A stretch of 64,000 nucleotides of DNA from Nyssa sinensis (Eukaryota; Streptophyta; Magnoliopsida; Cornales; Nyssaceae), in the NCBI GenBank assembly GCA_008638375.1, contig CM018038.1, positions 30,912,753 through 30,976,752 of the forward strand, given 5' to 3'. A program made the translations under genes and the position numbers. Within the stretch, counting starts at the first letter, position 1. Each line of letters begins with the position of its first letter. The notes beneath the pieces are model-generated. The model made no database searches, was not told the origin of the DNA, and was given only the letters and a program-made list of their open reading frames with translations. Shown here one piece after another: positions 1 to 13,639 of this stretch.

Positions 1-187
1 GATTAGTATAATGAAATTTTATTATGTCTCGGATTTATATTCTAGGATCAGTCTTTCCTATAGTTAAATTTTTATCATCAAGAAAAATTTCACTGTTTCA
101 CTAAGACGGAGTTTCATAGTTAGTTTTTTAAAAATTAATTTTATATATAATATGAATCTTGTTTGATAGATCTCGTTTTTTAGGGTT

Positions 188-218
<31 letters not shown>

Positions 219-1414
219 CAAAAATGAATTTATAAACTATAACTTATTTAATTTTGAAACTTGAAAAGCTTTTTGGAAATACTTCATGAACTCACAGAAG
301 TTAGTTTTCCATATATCAAGATTTTATATAGTAATAAGTATTTTAGTCACATAAATGTTGAGGGACTTTTGGGATTAAAGTGGTGTTAAACCTGCTCTTA
401 ATTTTTAACTTATTCATGAACTTATGGCAAAAAAACCCCTCCATTTTTAATCTATTTTGGGTGAAATTTGTGTCTAAATTAAAGATATTGAAGTCTAATT
501 TTATTTACTTAAAATTCCAACTATACTAAGAGTTATTAATTTTAGAGTGCCAGGAGTCTGGACAGTATCACTAAAAAAATTCTCTAAAGAGTGTTTATTT
601 AGAATTTTCTCTAATCTATCCTTATGTTGTTAATTAAACCCATCATCTTTGGTATTTATTCTTTCATTTCTTTTCTTTCATTAAACCCATTATGGCCTTG
701 GCTCACGAGATCAGGGGAATGGAATATGGTCTCTCGCATGCTCTCTGTTATCGACTTGAGAGATCACCTGATTGTTTGATTCTTGGCTTCTAGTTTTCTG
801 ATACTAGACTTCTGGTGATTCTGTGTATGCTCTAAAATTCTTGAACTCTCAACCAGTCTTCCAATCAACCGAAGTTCTTTTTCTTTTTTTTAAAATAATG
901 GTATGGTTTGCCTTATATCAAACTAGTAAAAGAGTTCTTCTCTTTTTTCAAAGGTTATCTCATATATATAAATATATATAACCAAGATATATACTTTCAA
1001 GGCATTGTCAATTTGTTCAAATAATTCAATCTCTTAAGGTATGTTTATATTAGAATTGGGAGCCTCTTTACTTTTTTGGAAATGAAAAAAGTTCATTTCT
1101 CTCATAGATAAGTCTCATCATCTGTGCAGCCTAATTAATAGATTCCACTGGTGTGAGAAATATGGACTCCCTCTCTCCATTTCAAGTTAAATAGAGAGTT
1201 GAAATAAAAAGACACTAGATGTTCACTACTAAATGCATTATTTCAACCTTTTCCTATATTAAAAATATCTCTTTTGAAAAGAAGTTTGTTGTTTTACAAA
1301 AACAATTAATGAAAAAAAACATCTTTTTAATGAAAAAAAAGACTTTCATCTCTATGAGAGAAAAAAAATAAGTATATTTTCTTTTGGTCAAGTGAAGAGA
1401 GGTTTATTTGCTAT
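1..1414. other. AT-rich intergenic DNA, no gene
   Basis: No ORF of credible length or codon pattern, and no RNA gene or element end that I can recognise. It contains an AT dinucleotide run near 190-218 and many short A or T tracts. It ends at the left LTR of the copia element. Confidence 0.6.
190..218. repeat. (AT)n microsatellite
   Basis: Uninterrupted alternating AT over about 29 bases. Confidence 0.95.
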
Positions 1415-1926
1415 TGTTGGAAATTGGGTCATATGGACCCGAATCCGTTTGGCATCCATAAGATTTGTGTAGATTCGTGATAATTATGATAAGAGTTTAT
1501 ATGTGGTTAAAACTCTTATCCGTTCTAGTTTGGTTTGACTAACCTAGATATTACCACAGAAGTCTTATGGTTATCCTATTAGTTGTGGTTATGGAATATA
1601 AATATATACGCATTGGTTAAGTGTAATCAATCCATCTATGTGTAGTCTTTCAAAATTATTATCACGTAAGGTTTTAAGTGACGCTCTCTCTGAGATTCTT
1701 CTAGGATAATCATCATAGTGCTTTTGGTCTTGGATCGTAGAAATATATAAGCGACTTGATCTTATAGCCGTCCTATTTGACAAGAAGGATCTCTTGCAGC
1801 GTTCCAAGGATCTTCGTGGTGTTCTAAGAAAGCTTGTAGTACATGCCGCCTCTTCCACTTTCGTTATTCTTGATCTGAAGAGGTAACTAGATTAAACATC
1901 CATTTACGTTTGATGTATTTTCTTCA
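1415..1926 (+). repeat. 5' LTR of copia element (512 bp)
   Basis: Starts TGTTGG and ends TTCTTCA, immediately before the primer-binding site. It contains a TATA-like stretch (GAATATAAATATATAC) near 1594. It pairs with the 3' LTR at 8486-8986; shared blocks include TTTGGCATCCATAAGATTTG and ATTATCACGTAAGGTTTTAA. Confidence 0.85.
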
Positions 1927-1927
1927 T

Positions 1928-1940
1928 TGGTATCAGAGCC
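1928..1940 (+). other. tRNA-iMet primer-binding site
   Basis: TGGTATCAGAGCC lies one base after the LTR end. It is the standard plant copia minus-strand priming site. Confidence 0.9.
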
Positions 1941-3394
1941 ATAGGTTTGTGTTCGCTAATATATATGTTGTATTCATGTATATTTATTGAGAGAAAATCA
2001 TGTATTAAATATTGTACAATATTTAACTCATATTACTATTTTTCAAAAATAGTCATTAGATGAACATCTTTTGAACGATCCACCACGGTAGATGTGTTCT
2101 TTATAGCCCCAGTAGGTAGCCTTTAAAGTTTCATGATGATCTATCGGTGGATCTTTGAGAGATCTAAGTTTAAAGTTTTGAATTTTCAAGAAAACACAAC
2201 TTTAATACAATTTTTTGGGTTTTAATATGATCTGTAAAACATTGATTATTGTACATGAAATTTATATCGATCTGTTCCTTGTTCCAAGAGATTTTCAATA
2301 ATATATGGTACACAATTTTTCGTCGAAAAATAAGTGAGATATGAGGTCCTAAAGTTTGACTGTAACCATGGCCAAACTTTGTTTTGGAGAAGAGGAATTG
2401 TAAATGAATGCAACCCCTACTCTCAGCAGGGCACGTGGGAGTGCGTGCATCATCTTTCAGGAGCTTATTTTTTGACACCTTCAGGAGAGTGTGTCATCCT
2501 CACAAGATTTTGGGACTATATATGTACTTTTGTAATTTTTTGGCTTCGAGAAGTATTTTAATAATTTTTTATTACGAAAAAACTGTTAAATATTTGATTA
2601 AATAATTTTATAAAAATTCTAGAAAGTTATATTTGTAATTTAAAATTACATATCATTGTTTCCTGTATTGTTGGGGGGCCCAAATTATTTTTTAGTCGAT
2701 TTTTTAACCTATTTTTGATATTTTTAAAATTAGTTTTTAATCCCAAAAATTGGTTAAAAATTTCAGAAAATTTATTTTAAATGTGAAAAATTCTTGGAAA
2801 GGCTTTGAAAATTAAGAACAACTACACTATGTGTGGATCATATTGTTTGGGTCATGTGTGGATTAATTTAGTTTTAATTATTTATTGCATTATTGTTGCA
2901 TATTATTGATCCCTTTAATTTGAGACCCCAGTGCCTACTCCCATTGTAGTGAGTTGTGGTAAAGCCATTCATGCAAGACCATTATACATGTGGATGTATG
3001 TTGTGATTGGATGAACTTATTTAATTGATGTTCTAGAACACTTGTGTGTTGTGATGTATGAAATAACAAGGTTAATTTTAAGATACGAGTCATTGGTGCG
3101 ACATTCCTATTTCTTCTAGTAGATTGATGTAGTAGGTTTGTTCTACAATGTAATAAATTTTAAGAAAGGGTTATATTTATTTATGAAGCCTTATAAGGGG
3201 ATGTGTTTTCATTGCAAACTTATATATCCATAAATTATCCTTAGCATGTTGTACTAGAATACCAATTAGACTCAAATGGAGTCTACTTTTTATTGGCTAT
3301 TATTATTCTTTGTATGAATTAAATTTATTTTAATTTAGAAATAGTTGTGTGGATGAACTAAATTTATTTTAATTCAAATTTATTTTGCTCAAAA

Positions 3395-3754
3395 TTATTT
3401 AAAAATATACTCCTATTTACATAAATGGAAGATGATTATGAGTTTAGCAAATTTTTTGATCTCATAGTGTAAAATAAAATAATATTTTTAATTAAATTTC
3501 TAATAACAGAATAATATGATGAATGTATGATTAAATGTCACCTTGCGCATTATGATAGTAGTGCAATAAATGGAAGATGATTATTTAAAAATATACTCCT
3601 ATTTACATAAATGGAAGATGATTATGAGTTTAGCAAATTTTTTGATCTCATAGTGTAAAATAAAATAATATTTTTAATTAAATTTCTAATAACAGAATAA
3701 TATGATGAATGTATGATTAAATGTCACCTTGCGCATTATGATAGTAGTGCAATA
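3395..3754. repeat. Perfect 185-bp tandem duplication inside the copia element
   Basis: Positions 3395-3569 and 3580-3754 are identical over 175 bases (offset 185). The segment between them repeats a motif present inside each copy: ATAAATGGAAGATGATTAT occurs near 3422, at the junction near 3567 and near 3607. This points to a recent slippage or template-switch event in an otherwise old element. Confidence 0.95.
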
Positions 3755-6700
3755 GTCCAAATGAATGTGAATGTCAACATGACCAATATAAATGCTTAGA
3801 ATGACCACATCACATTGTGTAGATATTGACCAATAGGAAAGATTGTCCAATACATTGAGACATGAAAGTCTATTCTAATTAACTAAGTTGTTGAATGCGC
3901 TTTATTATGTAGAGCAACATATACATAATTCCATTGAAAGTTTGTTTGGATTTGTTCCATGACAAATATCGACTTGCTTTTGATGAGCAGCAAATTCTCA
4001 CCCAATAGTACATGGGCTCGTATTTAAAATATTTTTTTAAATCTCTACATGACGTTACTTATTTAAATAAAAATATTTTTTCAAAATAGTTCGTCAAATT
4101 AATATTAAGGTAGAGCGCCAAAAGACGAACTCCTAAGCTAACCTTGTCGCTCACGGTGGGCCAAAAAAGGTTTTTGAGTCTATGTTTATAGATAATAAAA
4201 AGTTATTAAGTAGGGTGGGGTTGAGAAACTTGAACCAAAAGTAGGCAAGAAAATTAAGTGTCGTAGTGGCATGCATGACAGATAAAGAGATGTGTTATAA
4301 AATGAGCTACTATTGAGAATAAGATGAATTATTTTGCTCGTAAGTGTACTGAGTCAAAGTTTACCATTTTATTCAAAATAGAGAAGAAATTAAGTAAGAG
4401 GCATAAAATGGCGCGTAGCGAGCATGACTCTACAATACTCATAATGTTTTGTATATTATGCACAAGTGGTAGTATAAGAACTAATCGCAACAAGGGTGAG
4501 CTAATTAATTTCTTTGAGCAACATATGGCATTCTGATAAAATAATTGGATATTGGTATTTGACTAGTCGTTTAGTCCACCTCTTGCCCAATTGATTTTTG
4601 TACTTTTCTCATCTCTAAATTTCAGTCTTTAGTATTGAATGGAACTATTTATTCTTTGTAAAATAATAGTTCATTGTATATTGATTAATTTGATCTACCC
4701 CATGTTAGAAGCAGCTACATTATATGAGAATAATAGTGAATGTGTCCTCATTAGATTATTTGACAGTTTTGGACTTATCTCTTTATGACTTTCTATGATA
4801 TTATTTTTGGAGGAATAATATGGAAACACTGAACTAGATGAGATGGCTAAATTAGCTTGAGTAAACCTATTGCGGTTACTCACAAAAATTAGTCTATCAA
4901 TGTGTAAATCCTATTTGATTGAAAAAGCCTGTAGGAAACCCTTTTGTTAAGGTAGACCTGCTCCTTATACATAAGAGCCAGTCCTAATAGCATATGTGAA
5001 CTTGTGATATTTTGAAAATTGGGCTCATAGTTGAAACTCTTGTTTTCTTATTTTGTTACTCATGCTATGATTGCTCACTTAACTCAAGCATTAGTTGCTT
5101 TGAGCATTACTATAAGCATTAGTTGCTTTGAGCATTTTTCAAGAGGTTGAGCATTTCAAAATGAAGAATTCAAAAATTCATCACACTAATTGCAAGCGAG
5201 AGTACTTTTCTAATTAGTTCAAGACAATTATGTGAGAAAAATGAACAAATTAGATTTTATTAAATACAGTTAGGTTGATGATGGCGCAAATATGTTTTGT
5301 GTGGACCTATATTCCTTAACTGAGTGCCCTAAAAGTCAGTTCCTTTAAACTTGAGAATGATGAAAAGCCTAATTTGGAGGGTTTATCACCTTTTTGGATT
5401 TATGTGATTTGTTCACATTATTTAATATTTTTGTGAAAACTTGGCTCTAATTTTTAAAAATGTTATTTTTTAAATAGTTTTTTTTAAAGTTTAAAGAGCC
5501 ATTGGATCATTAATTGAACACCCAAAATTAAAGAATGGCCCAATTGAGTTGCGTAATGAGAAAGTTATAAAGGATTTTTAACTATGTGAGTGAATGTAAT
5601 CTATTGAAGTCACACCATCTCTAGACTAGGGTGAAAAATTGTTATCTCATTCTGTAATCTCCGATAATGTTTTGGATAGTGGGAGTACCATTAGTTGGGA
5701 ATGTACCGTTGAAGGAAGATTATTAAGATCCTTAGTTGTGTAGAAGAAAATGTAAAATATTTTCTCATCATCTTTGTGAGATTAAAGGGAGAAATTTTTA
5801 TTATTGCTCCACATGTTTAAGTGAATATTGTTTCTTATGTAGAGGAAAAAGTCTTCTATGCTAATAATGTATGGATAGTTGCTATGAGTGATAAGTTGAG
5901 CTAAATTAGCAAAGAATCAAACTTTGAGAATAGGTTGATCTCGTTTTGTGTAGGATTGATTAACTAGTGTTTATACCATATTTTTTAAAAAAAGTCTTAT
6001 CCCAAATGGGGTATTGACTATGTAGAAAGAGATTCTTCCTAGTGGTGAGAATTGTCTCTATTCACCTTATTTCAGTGATTTTCACACATGTTGGATCTTA
6101 AAAGCTTTTTAGATGGACTTAGACAGTATCTCATCTATGGAAAACTAGACAATGATTCTACATGAATCAAGTTTTGGCCTTTAAGGTCAATGAATAAAGA
6201 GCGCAAAGTATGTTTAGTCAAGTGTTCATTTGTGACCTAAAGTAATCGTCTATGCAATTTTGGGCTCCAAGGTTAATGAACAAAGAGCTCAAAATCTATT
6301 TTCTCATGGGTTCATTTGTGACCTAAACTCATTGCCAAGTCAGTGGAACCTTAAATTTTATCAAGCAATTAGCTTCGCGGTAATCAAGGAAGCCACGAAT
6401 AGTCCAAAGAAAGTATTTTGATATTTTGTATGGTTGTTGACATATACGAAATTAGTTGTCACTACTTGGAGGTAGTTGTCCTTTATTGAGGAAGGACATC
6501 GGCGAAGTAGACTATGCTTGGATTTGAGTTCCATAGAGATTCCCTTGAGTGATTTCTCGTTTTGTCTTGAGAAATCTATAAGTGATCTTGTTAGCACGGT
6601 CCTAACCTATTGACAGATTGATATGGGCATACTTTAATTTTGAACATTGTAATTGGATTAGTAGTGATAAAGATATTTTTGTAAAATTTCTTATTTAAAC

Positions 6701-7261
6701 GCAACTACGATTTTTAAGTGCACTGGGATATGTACTCGGTTGTTTTTGCAGCTCTTATAAATGGTCAAATTATTAAAGCAGCTTAATACTTTGATCATGT
6801 AGATTGCCAAATTATTAGAGCATCATAGTGCTTTGCTCATATAGATGGTCAAACTATAAGAACAACTTAGTGTTTTCTTATCAAACTATAGTTAATTGAT
6901 TTTTTTTATATCTAAGTGATGTTAAGAATACATGGTTGGTCGTCGCAATTGAAGTAGTAGTTTGGTTGTGGAGATTCGAGTAACGCCTTAACATAGAGCC
7001 CGTGTAGGCGAGATGATATGTTCATAAGTTGTGATTGTATGGTAGCTCGAGCACATACAAGTATTGCATTCGTTGCAACTTTATTTCATATTATTAATAA
7101 GCTTTACAAGCTTAAGGAATATAAGTGCAGGCAATGCCTTTCCCTTTTGTGGTGTCTTTTGGACTTAGGGTCTATAAGGACAAAACTGTGTGGACTCGCC
7201 ACTAAACTAGAAGCTTAGGCTTGTTAGTGAGTTGGTAGACCAATAGCGATAATGGGAGAAC

Positions 7262-7310
7262 CAAATATATTGACATTATTTTTCACTATACATATTTGAG
7301 ATAGAGTTGC
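7262..7310 (+). pseudogene. Relic of copia RNase H C-terminus
   Basis: Around 7264 the + strand reads KYIDIIFHYTYLR, which fits the conserved 'KHIDI-YHYIRE' segment near the end of plant Ty1/copia RNase H. Flanking frames are broken by stops and frameshifts. It supports the + orientation of the element and places the end of pol about 1.2 kb before the 3' LTR. Confidence 0.6.
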
Positions 7311-8485
7311 GCAAAGAGAGGTGGTCCGAAGCCCATACTTAGTGATGTTTTACATCTTGTGTTAAATAGTTGAGATTATTTTAGATTTGATGTATTAGAC
7401 ATCAGTGTGACATTATTTCATCATTATATGATTTTGTATTTATATTGAGATGATTTTTTGATGTTGTGAGCATACATGAAAGATGTCAACAGGTTTGATT
7501 GGTTCTCTCACACGAGCAACCGCCTTGGCGTTTAGATATCGAGTAAGATGAGACATTAAATTCTTAGCTGGAGAAAGAATTCATCTTTATCATATATGTC
7601 GCCTTGACAACGAGGGTCAAAATAATATTCTTTTAAAGAATCGAGCATAAGGTTGACCACACACCTTATGTAACTTGAAAAAAGCCGAATGTGAACTTTC
7701 AAACATGCACTAGGAGAGCAACTAGGTTAGAATGTTCGGGTTAGGCGTTGAGATAGTGATGAGGGGCGCTGAGATAGCGACGAGTGCTAGATAGCGACTA
7801 AACTAAGTTTCATATGGCGCTATATACTTTTGAGAATGAGTTTGACATGCCTAATTGAGTGGGAGTTCCGTCATAACATACATTATATACTGTATGTGCT
7901 ATTGATGGGACCTTTATAAAAGAGAGTGAACAAATATATCCATGTCTTGTCACTATGTGAGCTCTAAGAATTTTTTTGAGTTCCACAATACCCTTTGTGA
8001 CTTAGGACTATGTTATGAAGAGAGAACTTGTTGTTCCTATTTTAGCATGTTGCTAAAGAACCATGATTGATACGATAAGGCAGGACATGTCTAGGAAAAC
8101 AATTGAGTTCAATTGGATTAATGTGAGTAGCTAAGGAAGACGAGTCTGTAATACACTATTATGTTATGACTCATTGCCCAAACAATCATGTCAGTTTCTA
8201 CATCTATTGATATGATCATGAGTATAATACAGATTAGTTGGTCTATGCATCGCGCTAAGATTCGTTCTTGTGAGGGATAACGAATGCTGGATCTAGTGTA
8301 ACAAAATAGTTTGAGGCATAGACGAGATCAGTCATGTATTTGTTGTAAGGTACTATGTTAGTTTGATGGTAGCTTAATATAATACTCCTACCTCGATCCT
8401 TCTCATTTAGTCGCACAATCCATTTTCTATATGTAGAAGGTGATACAGAGAGCTTAGTACTCAACCTATGTGGATGAGTGGGAGA

Positions 8486-8986
8486 TGTTGGACATTAGGT
8501 TATGTGGACCCGAGTCATTTGGCATCCATAAGATTTGCACAGATCGTGATAATTATGATAAGAGTTTATATGTGGTAAAAACTCTTATCCGTTCTGTTTG
8601 GTTTGACCAATTTAGATGTTATCACGGAAGTCTTTTGATTATCCTATTCGTTATGGTGATGAGATATAAACATATACGCATTAATTAAGTGTAATCAATC
8701 CATTAATGTGTAGTTTTCCAGAATTATTATCACGTAAGGTTTTAAATGACGCTCTCTCTCAGATTTTTCTTTGGTCTTGAATCGTGAAAATATATAGGCG
8801 ACTCGATCTTGTAATATTTGATGATGAGGATCTCTTACAGCGCTCCAAGTATCTTTGTTGTGTTCCAAGAAAACTGGTAATACAAATCTCATCTGCTACT
8901 TCTGCTTGCTTCTGCTTCTGTTGTTTTTGATTCGAAGATGTAACTTAATTAAACACCCGTTTATGTTTCATGTATTTTCTTCCGCA
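8486..8986 (+). repeat. 3' LTR of copia element (501 bp)
   Basis: Starts TGTTGG after the purine tract GAGTGGGAGA and ends near TTCTTCCGCA. Direct repeat of 1415-1926. Confidence 0.85.
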
Positions 8987-10013
8987 ATCACAAGCCTTTA
9001 AAAATTAAGTTGAAAATTGTAAGAGTTTGAAAAAAGAAATTCAAAAAAACTAAGTAATTTAAAAAATACTTTGACAGGGTCAAAAACTCTGAGAAAGAAA
9101 ATAGAAGTTTGGCCGAAAAAAAATACAAATTCCCAGCAGAGACGTGTGGTACACTACTCCTACTGACGCGTGATCTCCATTATTGGACTTGATTGTCCCA
9201 CTCAAGGGCTACACTTCGTTATCCAAGTGTTAGTGGCCTGCTTGCATTGAACTAATTTTTGTTCTATTATTGACCCTTTTAGGACCAATCTAGGACTTAT
9301 GCGGCTTGAGATAACCTACCACTCTCTTTTTATTTATTTATTTTTTTATTGGAAGTAGGTGAGAAAGTAGTATTATAAACGTAAGAATCAAAATGCAAGG
9401 TAGACAAATGTCCCTACCGTAATAACTGACACCAAATCCACCAAATCCACTTATTCGTACATTATATAAAATGACATTTGTTGAAGTAATATATATATAT
9501 AGATATATGGAAAATGTTAGGAATTTATTTTAGGAGGAAAATTTATCATTGAAATATTTGATCATAAATTTAAAAATATAATATTTTAATAATAATTCAT
9601 CATAGTTTTAATCAGTAATCAAATTCATTAATACAAAAAAAACGTACAAATTAGACAATAAGATCAATAAAAAGAAGACATTTAAAAAATTTAAACTATA
9701 CTAAAAATTTCTATGAAGTTGATAGATGTGTCATTGGAAGGTTAAATTAAAATTAAAATAAGAGCAAAATATGAAAGATTTTAGCCTGGAGGAAAATATA
9801 AATTAAAGGAAAAAAAAAAATTGACGAGGGGCAATTCCCCAGAGCTTAAGTTAGCCCCGGCCTTGGGTATATATATAGCTTATACAATTTTCTACAAATA
9901 TATTTATTTAAATAAAAATTAATATTTTTTTTAACCAAAAAAAAAAAGAAAAAAAAAACATCCTACATAAGAATAAATTAGTTTTACATCTATTAATAAC
10001 TTTTTTACAATCC

Positions 10014-10020
<7 letters not shown>

Positions 10021-10046
<26 letters not shown>
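10021..10046. repeat. (TA)n microsatellite
   Basis: Thirteen TA units in a row. Confidence 0.95.
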
Positions 10047-10050
<4 letters not shown>

Positions 10051-10604
10051 TCAATCTTAACATAAGCTTGAAGCCAAGGTTATTTCTAATATCTTATTAT
10101 GAGAAAATGATGCATGACAAATTAATCAGACAACCGCAAATGAAACCATTTTTGCCACTAGTCTTTGGCATAAAGACGTAACTGATTTGAATAAGCCATG
10201 ATAAGCCACTTGTAAGGTGGCAAAAACGTAAGTCATTATGCTTCATTATTAGGGCTATGAAATGTATAAAACCTTGAGAGATACCTCAAGCATGCAAACC
10301 ATAATTTCTTTTTTCTACTATAGGAAATAAAGGAGGGAGAAATATAAGAACAAATCTCAACCCATCTCACAAAAAAAAAAAAAAAAAAAGAGTGCTTAAC
10401 TTTTGAAGACGTGACGGAATTTTAAAGGCTTTGTTATGTAATTATTTGTAATGACACTTATTTAAAGGTCTCAATTATACTTTTAAGCTTATTTTCAAAG
10501 GCTTTGCCTTGTAATTATAATACTTCTTATATTTGTAATGAAACCAATTTAAATAGTCTCAAATATACTTTAAGTAGGTTAACATAGCATGCTTATTATG
10601 TTTG

Positions 10605-10950
10605 TAGCATGTAGAGAAGAAAGAACGGCGCAGAAGGAACAAAAAGAGAAAAAAAATAAAAACAGTAGCAAAGGAAAAAGTCAACAAAGGCGGCTGGGGA
10701 GGGAAGCAAGAGAAAAGAAAGAAAAGGAGAAGAAAAAAAAAAAAAAGAAGCGGCTGGGACAACAACTGCGGCTGGAGATCTGGGGAACAGAAGAAAAGCT
10801 AAGAGCAGCAGCGTACACAGAATCATAAAGAAGAACGGAAGGAGAAAAAGAAAAGAAAAGAAAAGAAAGGGGCTGTGGCTTGGGCGGCGCTGAAGCAGAA
10901 AAGAAAAAAAGGAGAAAAGTTGCTGCGGCTGGAAGCAGAGAAAGGAGTAG
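10605..10950. repeat. Long homopurine-biased tract
   Basis: Over about 350 bases the + strand is overwhelmingly A and G, built from degenerate GAAAAG, GGAGAAAA and GGCTG(G) units with few pyrimidines. The translated ORFs on both strands are compositional artefacts. Confidence 0.8.
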
Positions 10951-10984
10951 AAAATTAGAGGCAAGGAAGGTGTAAATTTATTGA

Positions 10985-11249
10985 AGTAGAACCAATTAGG
11001 ATAAATTAAATTAGAGAAGAATCAAATCAAGGAAAGAGATAAGAGAGAGAAGAGAAAATTTAAAAGATTATATTGTATTAAACTGAATTTATTTCAGAAA
11101 CTAAACAAGAAAGTTCCTTATATAGGAGGGTTATGAGGTTGTACGTGGAAAGTATATCCCACTAGTATTACACAATAATATATATGTGACGGTTAACCTT
11201 AACCCTAGTATCACAATAATATATAGGTAACTCTAATATACTTCTAACA
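10985..11249 (-). repeat. Possible solo LTR or LTR fragment (copia-like)
   Basis: On the minus strand a sequence beginning TGTTAGAAGTATATTAGAG (from 11249) contains a TATA-like CCTATATAAGGAAC and continues to about 10985. This resembles the U3-R layout of plant copia LTRs. No partner LTR, primer-binding site or target duplication is visible, so the assignment and left boundary are tentative. Confidence 0.35.
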
Positions 11250-12100
11250 GTAGCTAACCATTGTTGTTTGTGTTTGTTTCTTATTTCTATTTCAAAATTA
11301 AGCATTTAACAAATCTAACAAGAAATTTATTAACAAGTATTAGGATATTATAAATGATGGAAGTGATAAAAAAAAAAAAATTTATAAAGCCTCAATTAAA
11401 TTTTTATTATTGTGAAATTTTTATCTTTAATCTTGGGATTGTTTATAAGTGAGAAAGTTATGGTGACAAACTTAATAATTTTATTTAATCCAAAAGGTTA
11501 ATTGGCAAATGATTTAGTCACTTATTCCCGCAATTCAGATAAGATTCAGATTGCTAGAAACTTATTTAGTTTTTAATAATCGCTCTTGGTCTCGAATCTT
11601 TCAGGTTATCTTTTCCAATAAACATTGAAAAGAGATCACGAAAGTATAAGCACAAGATTGCATTTTCGTCTTGTTATGAAGTCAATTTGTGGGTATTGTA
11701 TTAGGGTAGAAGATGATCCAAAAAGTAAACAAGTCGCACCTCTACTTTCTACCCATCATTTCAAACAAAGTTTTATCATAACATTCCTCTAACTTGGAAT
11801 CGAAATGGATTTATATGAAGTTTTACCATCAAAACTAAAAAATAGTTTTGACATCTCTTCATTTGCAAATAATTTTCAATGTCAAAACACAAAGCCAGAG
11901 GACTAATCTTTGAATAGGAAAAAGAGTAGATATGGAGGTTCCAAATGAATTGTCTTTGCCACTATCTCTACTTTTGGAGGGGGTTGATCTCTAAATGATT
12001 TTTCTATAGCTACTAAATCCGCAAGATTTTAAATGAATTGCCTTTGCCTTTATCTTTACTTCTTAGACGGGGCTTGACTTTTAAATGAATCTATTATAAC

Positions 12101-12555
12101 TGAAGAAAAAAAGCAACATAATTATCAAAGGTGAATTCAGGGTTACCTCTTGTTGTCTGAATTTGAGAAACTAGAAAGAACCTGCATTTTATGTTATGAG
12201 CTTCTCAGTCATGAATGGAATGTTGTAGTGTGATCTTCTCATCAATAGCACGGCTACTCGAGTCATTTATGTTTTTTCACAATCCAAGTCTAGAGATCTA
12301 TTTATGAAAATCTCAGAAAGAATCTCAAAAAGAACCATGAATCGGGAGTTGGGAGAGTTTACTAATAAATTGTATATCATATGCATCTTGTAACCACATA
12401 TAAGGTATATATTGATAAGTGATGGTTGAATACCAAACTTAACCTCTAACTTATCTTTAATAAGAGTTTCACTCTTATCTTAACTCTCCACTCTCATCTT
12501 GTGGATGTCTTAGTAAAGATGGGTTCGGGTCCTAACCTAGACCCAATATCCAACA
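12101..12555 (-). repeat. 3' LTR of minus-strand copia element (about 455 bp)
   Basis: On the minus strand it starts TGTTGGATATTGGGTC and ends TTTTTTTCTTCA, like the LTR ends of the element at 1.4-9.0 kb. The two LTRs are diverged but share layout and short blocks. Confidence 0.65.
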
Positions 12556-13639
12556 TCTCCTACTCATCCACATAAGGATGAGTACTAAGTTTCTCTACTT
12601 CACTTTTCATATACAATAAATGGATCATGTGACTAAACGAGAAAGATCGGGGCAGGAGTACTATATCAAGTTATCATCACACCAACATAGTACCTCACTA
12701 CAAACAAACAAATGAATTATCCCGTCTATGCCCCATACTATTTCGCTACACCAGATCTGGCAGCCCTTATCCCTCTTAATAACTAATCTCAGTATAATGC
12801 TAAAACTCATGATCATATCGATAAACACAAAAAAATTGACATGATCGCTATGGCTATGAGTCATAATACAATAGTATATTACAGAACCATCTTCTCCAAC
12901 TATTCACGTTAATCCAATCAAACTGAACTGTTTTCCTAGACATGCTCCACTAGACCGCATCAACTATGATTTTTTAGGTACATACTAAAGTAGTGTCATC
13001 AAGCTTTCTCTTCATAATGTAGTCCAAAGTCATAAAGGGCACAATGAAACTCAAAGTGGTTCTCAAAGCTCACACAATGATGAAGTAATGATACATTTAG
13101 TCAATCTCTTTATTAAAGGTCACATAAATAGCACATACAATATGTATTGTATGCTACGACGGAGCTCCCACTCAATTAAGCATGAAAATCTCAATCTCAT
13201 AGAATATAAGAATAAGCGTCTTATGAAACTTAGTCTAGTCATTATTTAATGCCTCTCGTTGCTATCTAAGTGCCTAACGTAAACACTTCAACTCAGTTGC
13301 TCTCTTAGCACCTGTCTAAAGGTTTACATTTAGCTTATGTTAGGCTATATGAGGTGTATGGTCAACCTTTATGTTTGATTATTTAAAAAGGATCTCATCT
13401 CTTGACCCTATCAGGGCGACATATCTGATGAAGTGAATTTTTCAACTAGCCAAGAATTCAATGTCTCATCTTACTTGTTATCCAAGTGTGAAGTTTATTA
13501 CTCGTATAAGAGAGCCAATCGAAATCTGTTGACATCATTTAGAAATATATGCATGCACAATATTCATCTCAATGTGAATACAACCACAATGTAATAAAAA
13601 AATCATATATATAAAATAATGTCAAAATAGTGTCCAGTA

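Larger units (their letters stand above)
1415..8986 (+). mobile_element. Old Ty1/copia LTR retrotransposon, both LTRs present, coding region decayed
   Basis: Two direct repeats of about 500 bp start with TGTTGG at 1415 and 8486. The left copy is followed by TGGTATCAGAGCC (1928-1940), the usual primer-binding site complementary to initiator methionine tRNA. A purine-rich stretch (GAGTGGGAGA) precedes the right copy, so the element reads on the + strand. The LTRs match at only about four in five positions by eye, so the insertion is old. The 6.5-kb interior has no intact ORF. One recognisable relic is the end of the copia RNase H region near 7264 (see separate entry). The 3' untranslated part (about 7400-8485) matches the reverse complement of 12556-13700, so the element at 12.1-15.8 kb is a family member in the opposite orientation. 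No target-site duplication is visible. Confidence 0.85.
8987..12100. other. Intergenic, repeat-rich, no gene recognised
   Basis: Contains A and T tracts, a (TA)n run at 10021-10046, a long A run near 10370, a purine-only tract (10605-10950) and a possible minus-strand LTR (about 10985-11249). The long ORFs over the purine tract are low-complexity Lys/Glu/Arg or Phe/Leu/Ser strings and are not genes. Confidence 0.6.

Noticed and set aside
10589..10964. 79- and 122-codon ORFs on opposite strands
   Set aside because: Low-complexity Lys/Glu/Arg and Phe/Leu/Ser strings produced by a homopurine tract; no motif, no splice context.
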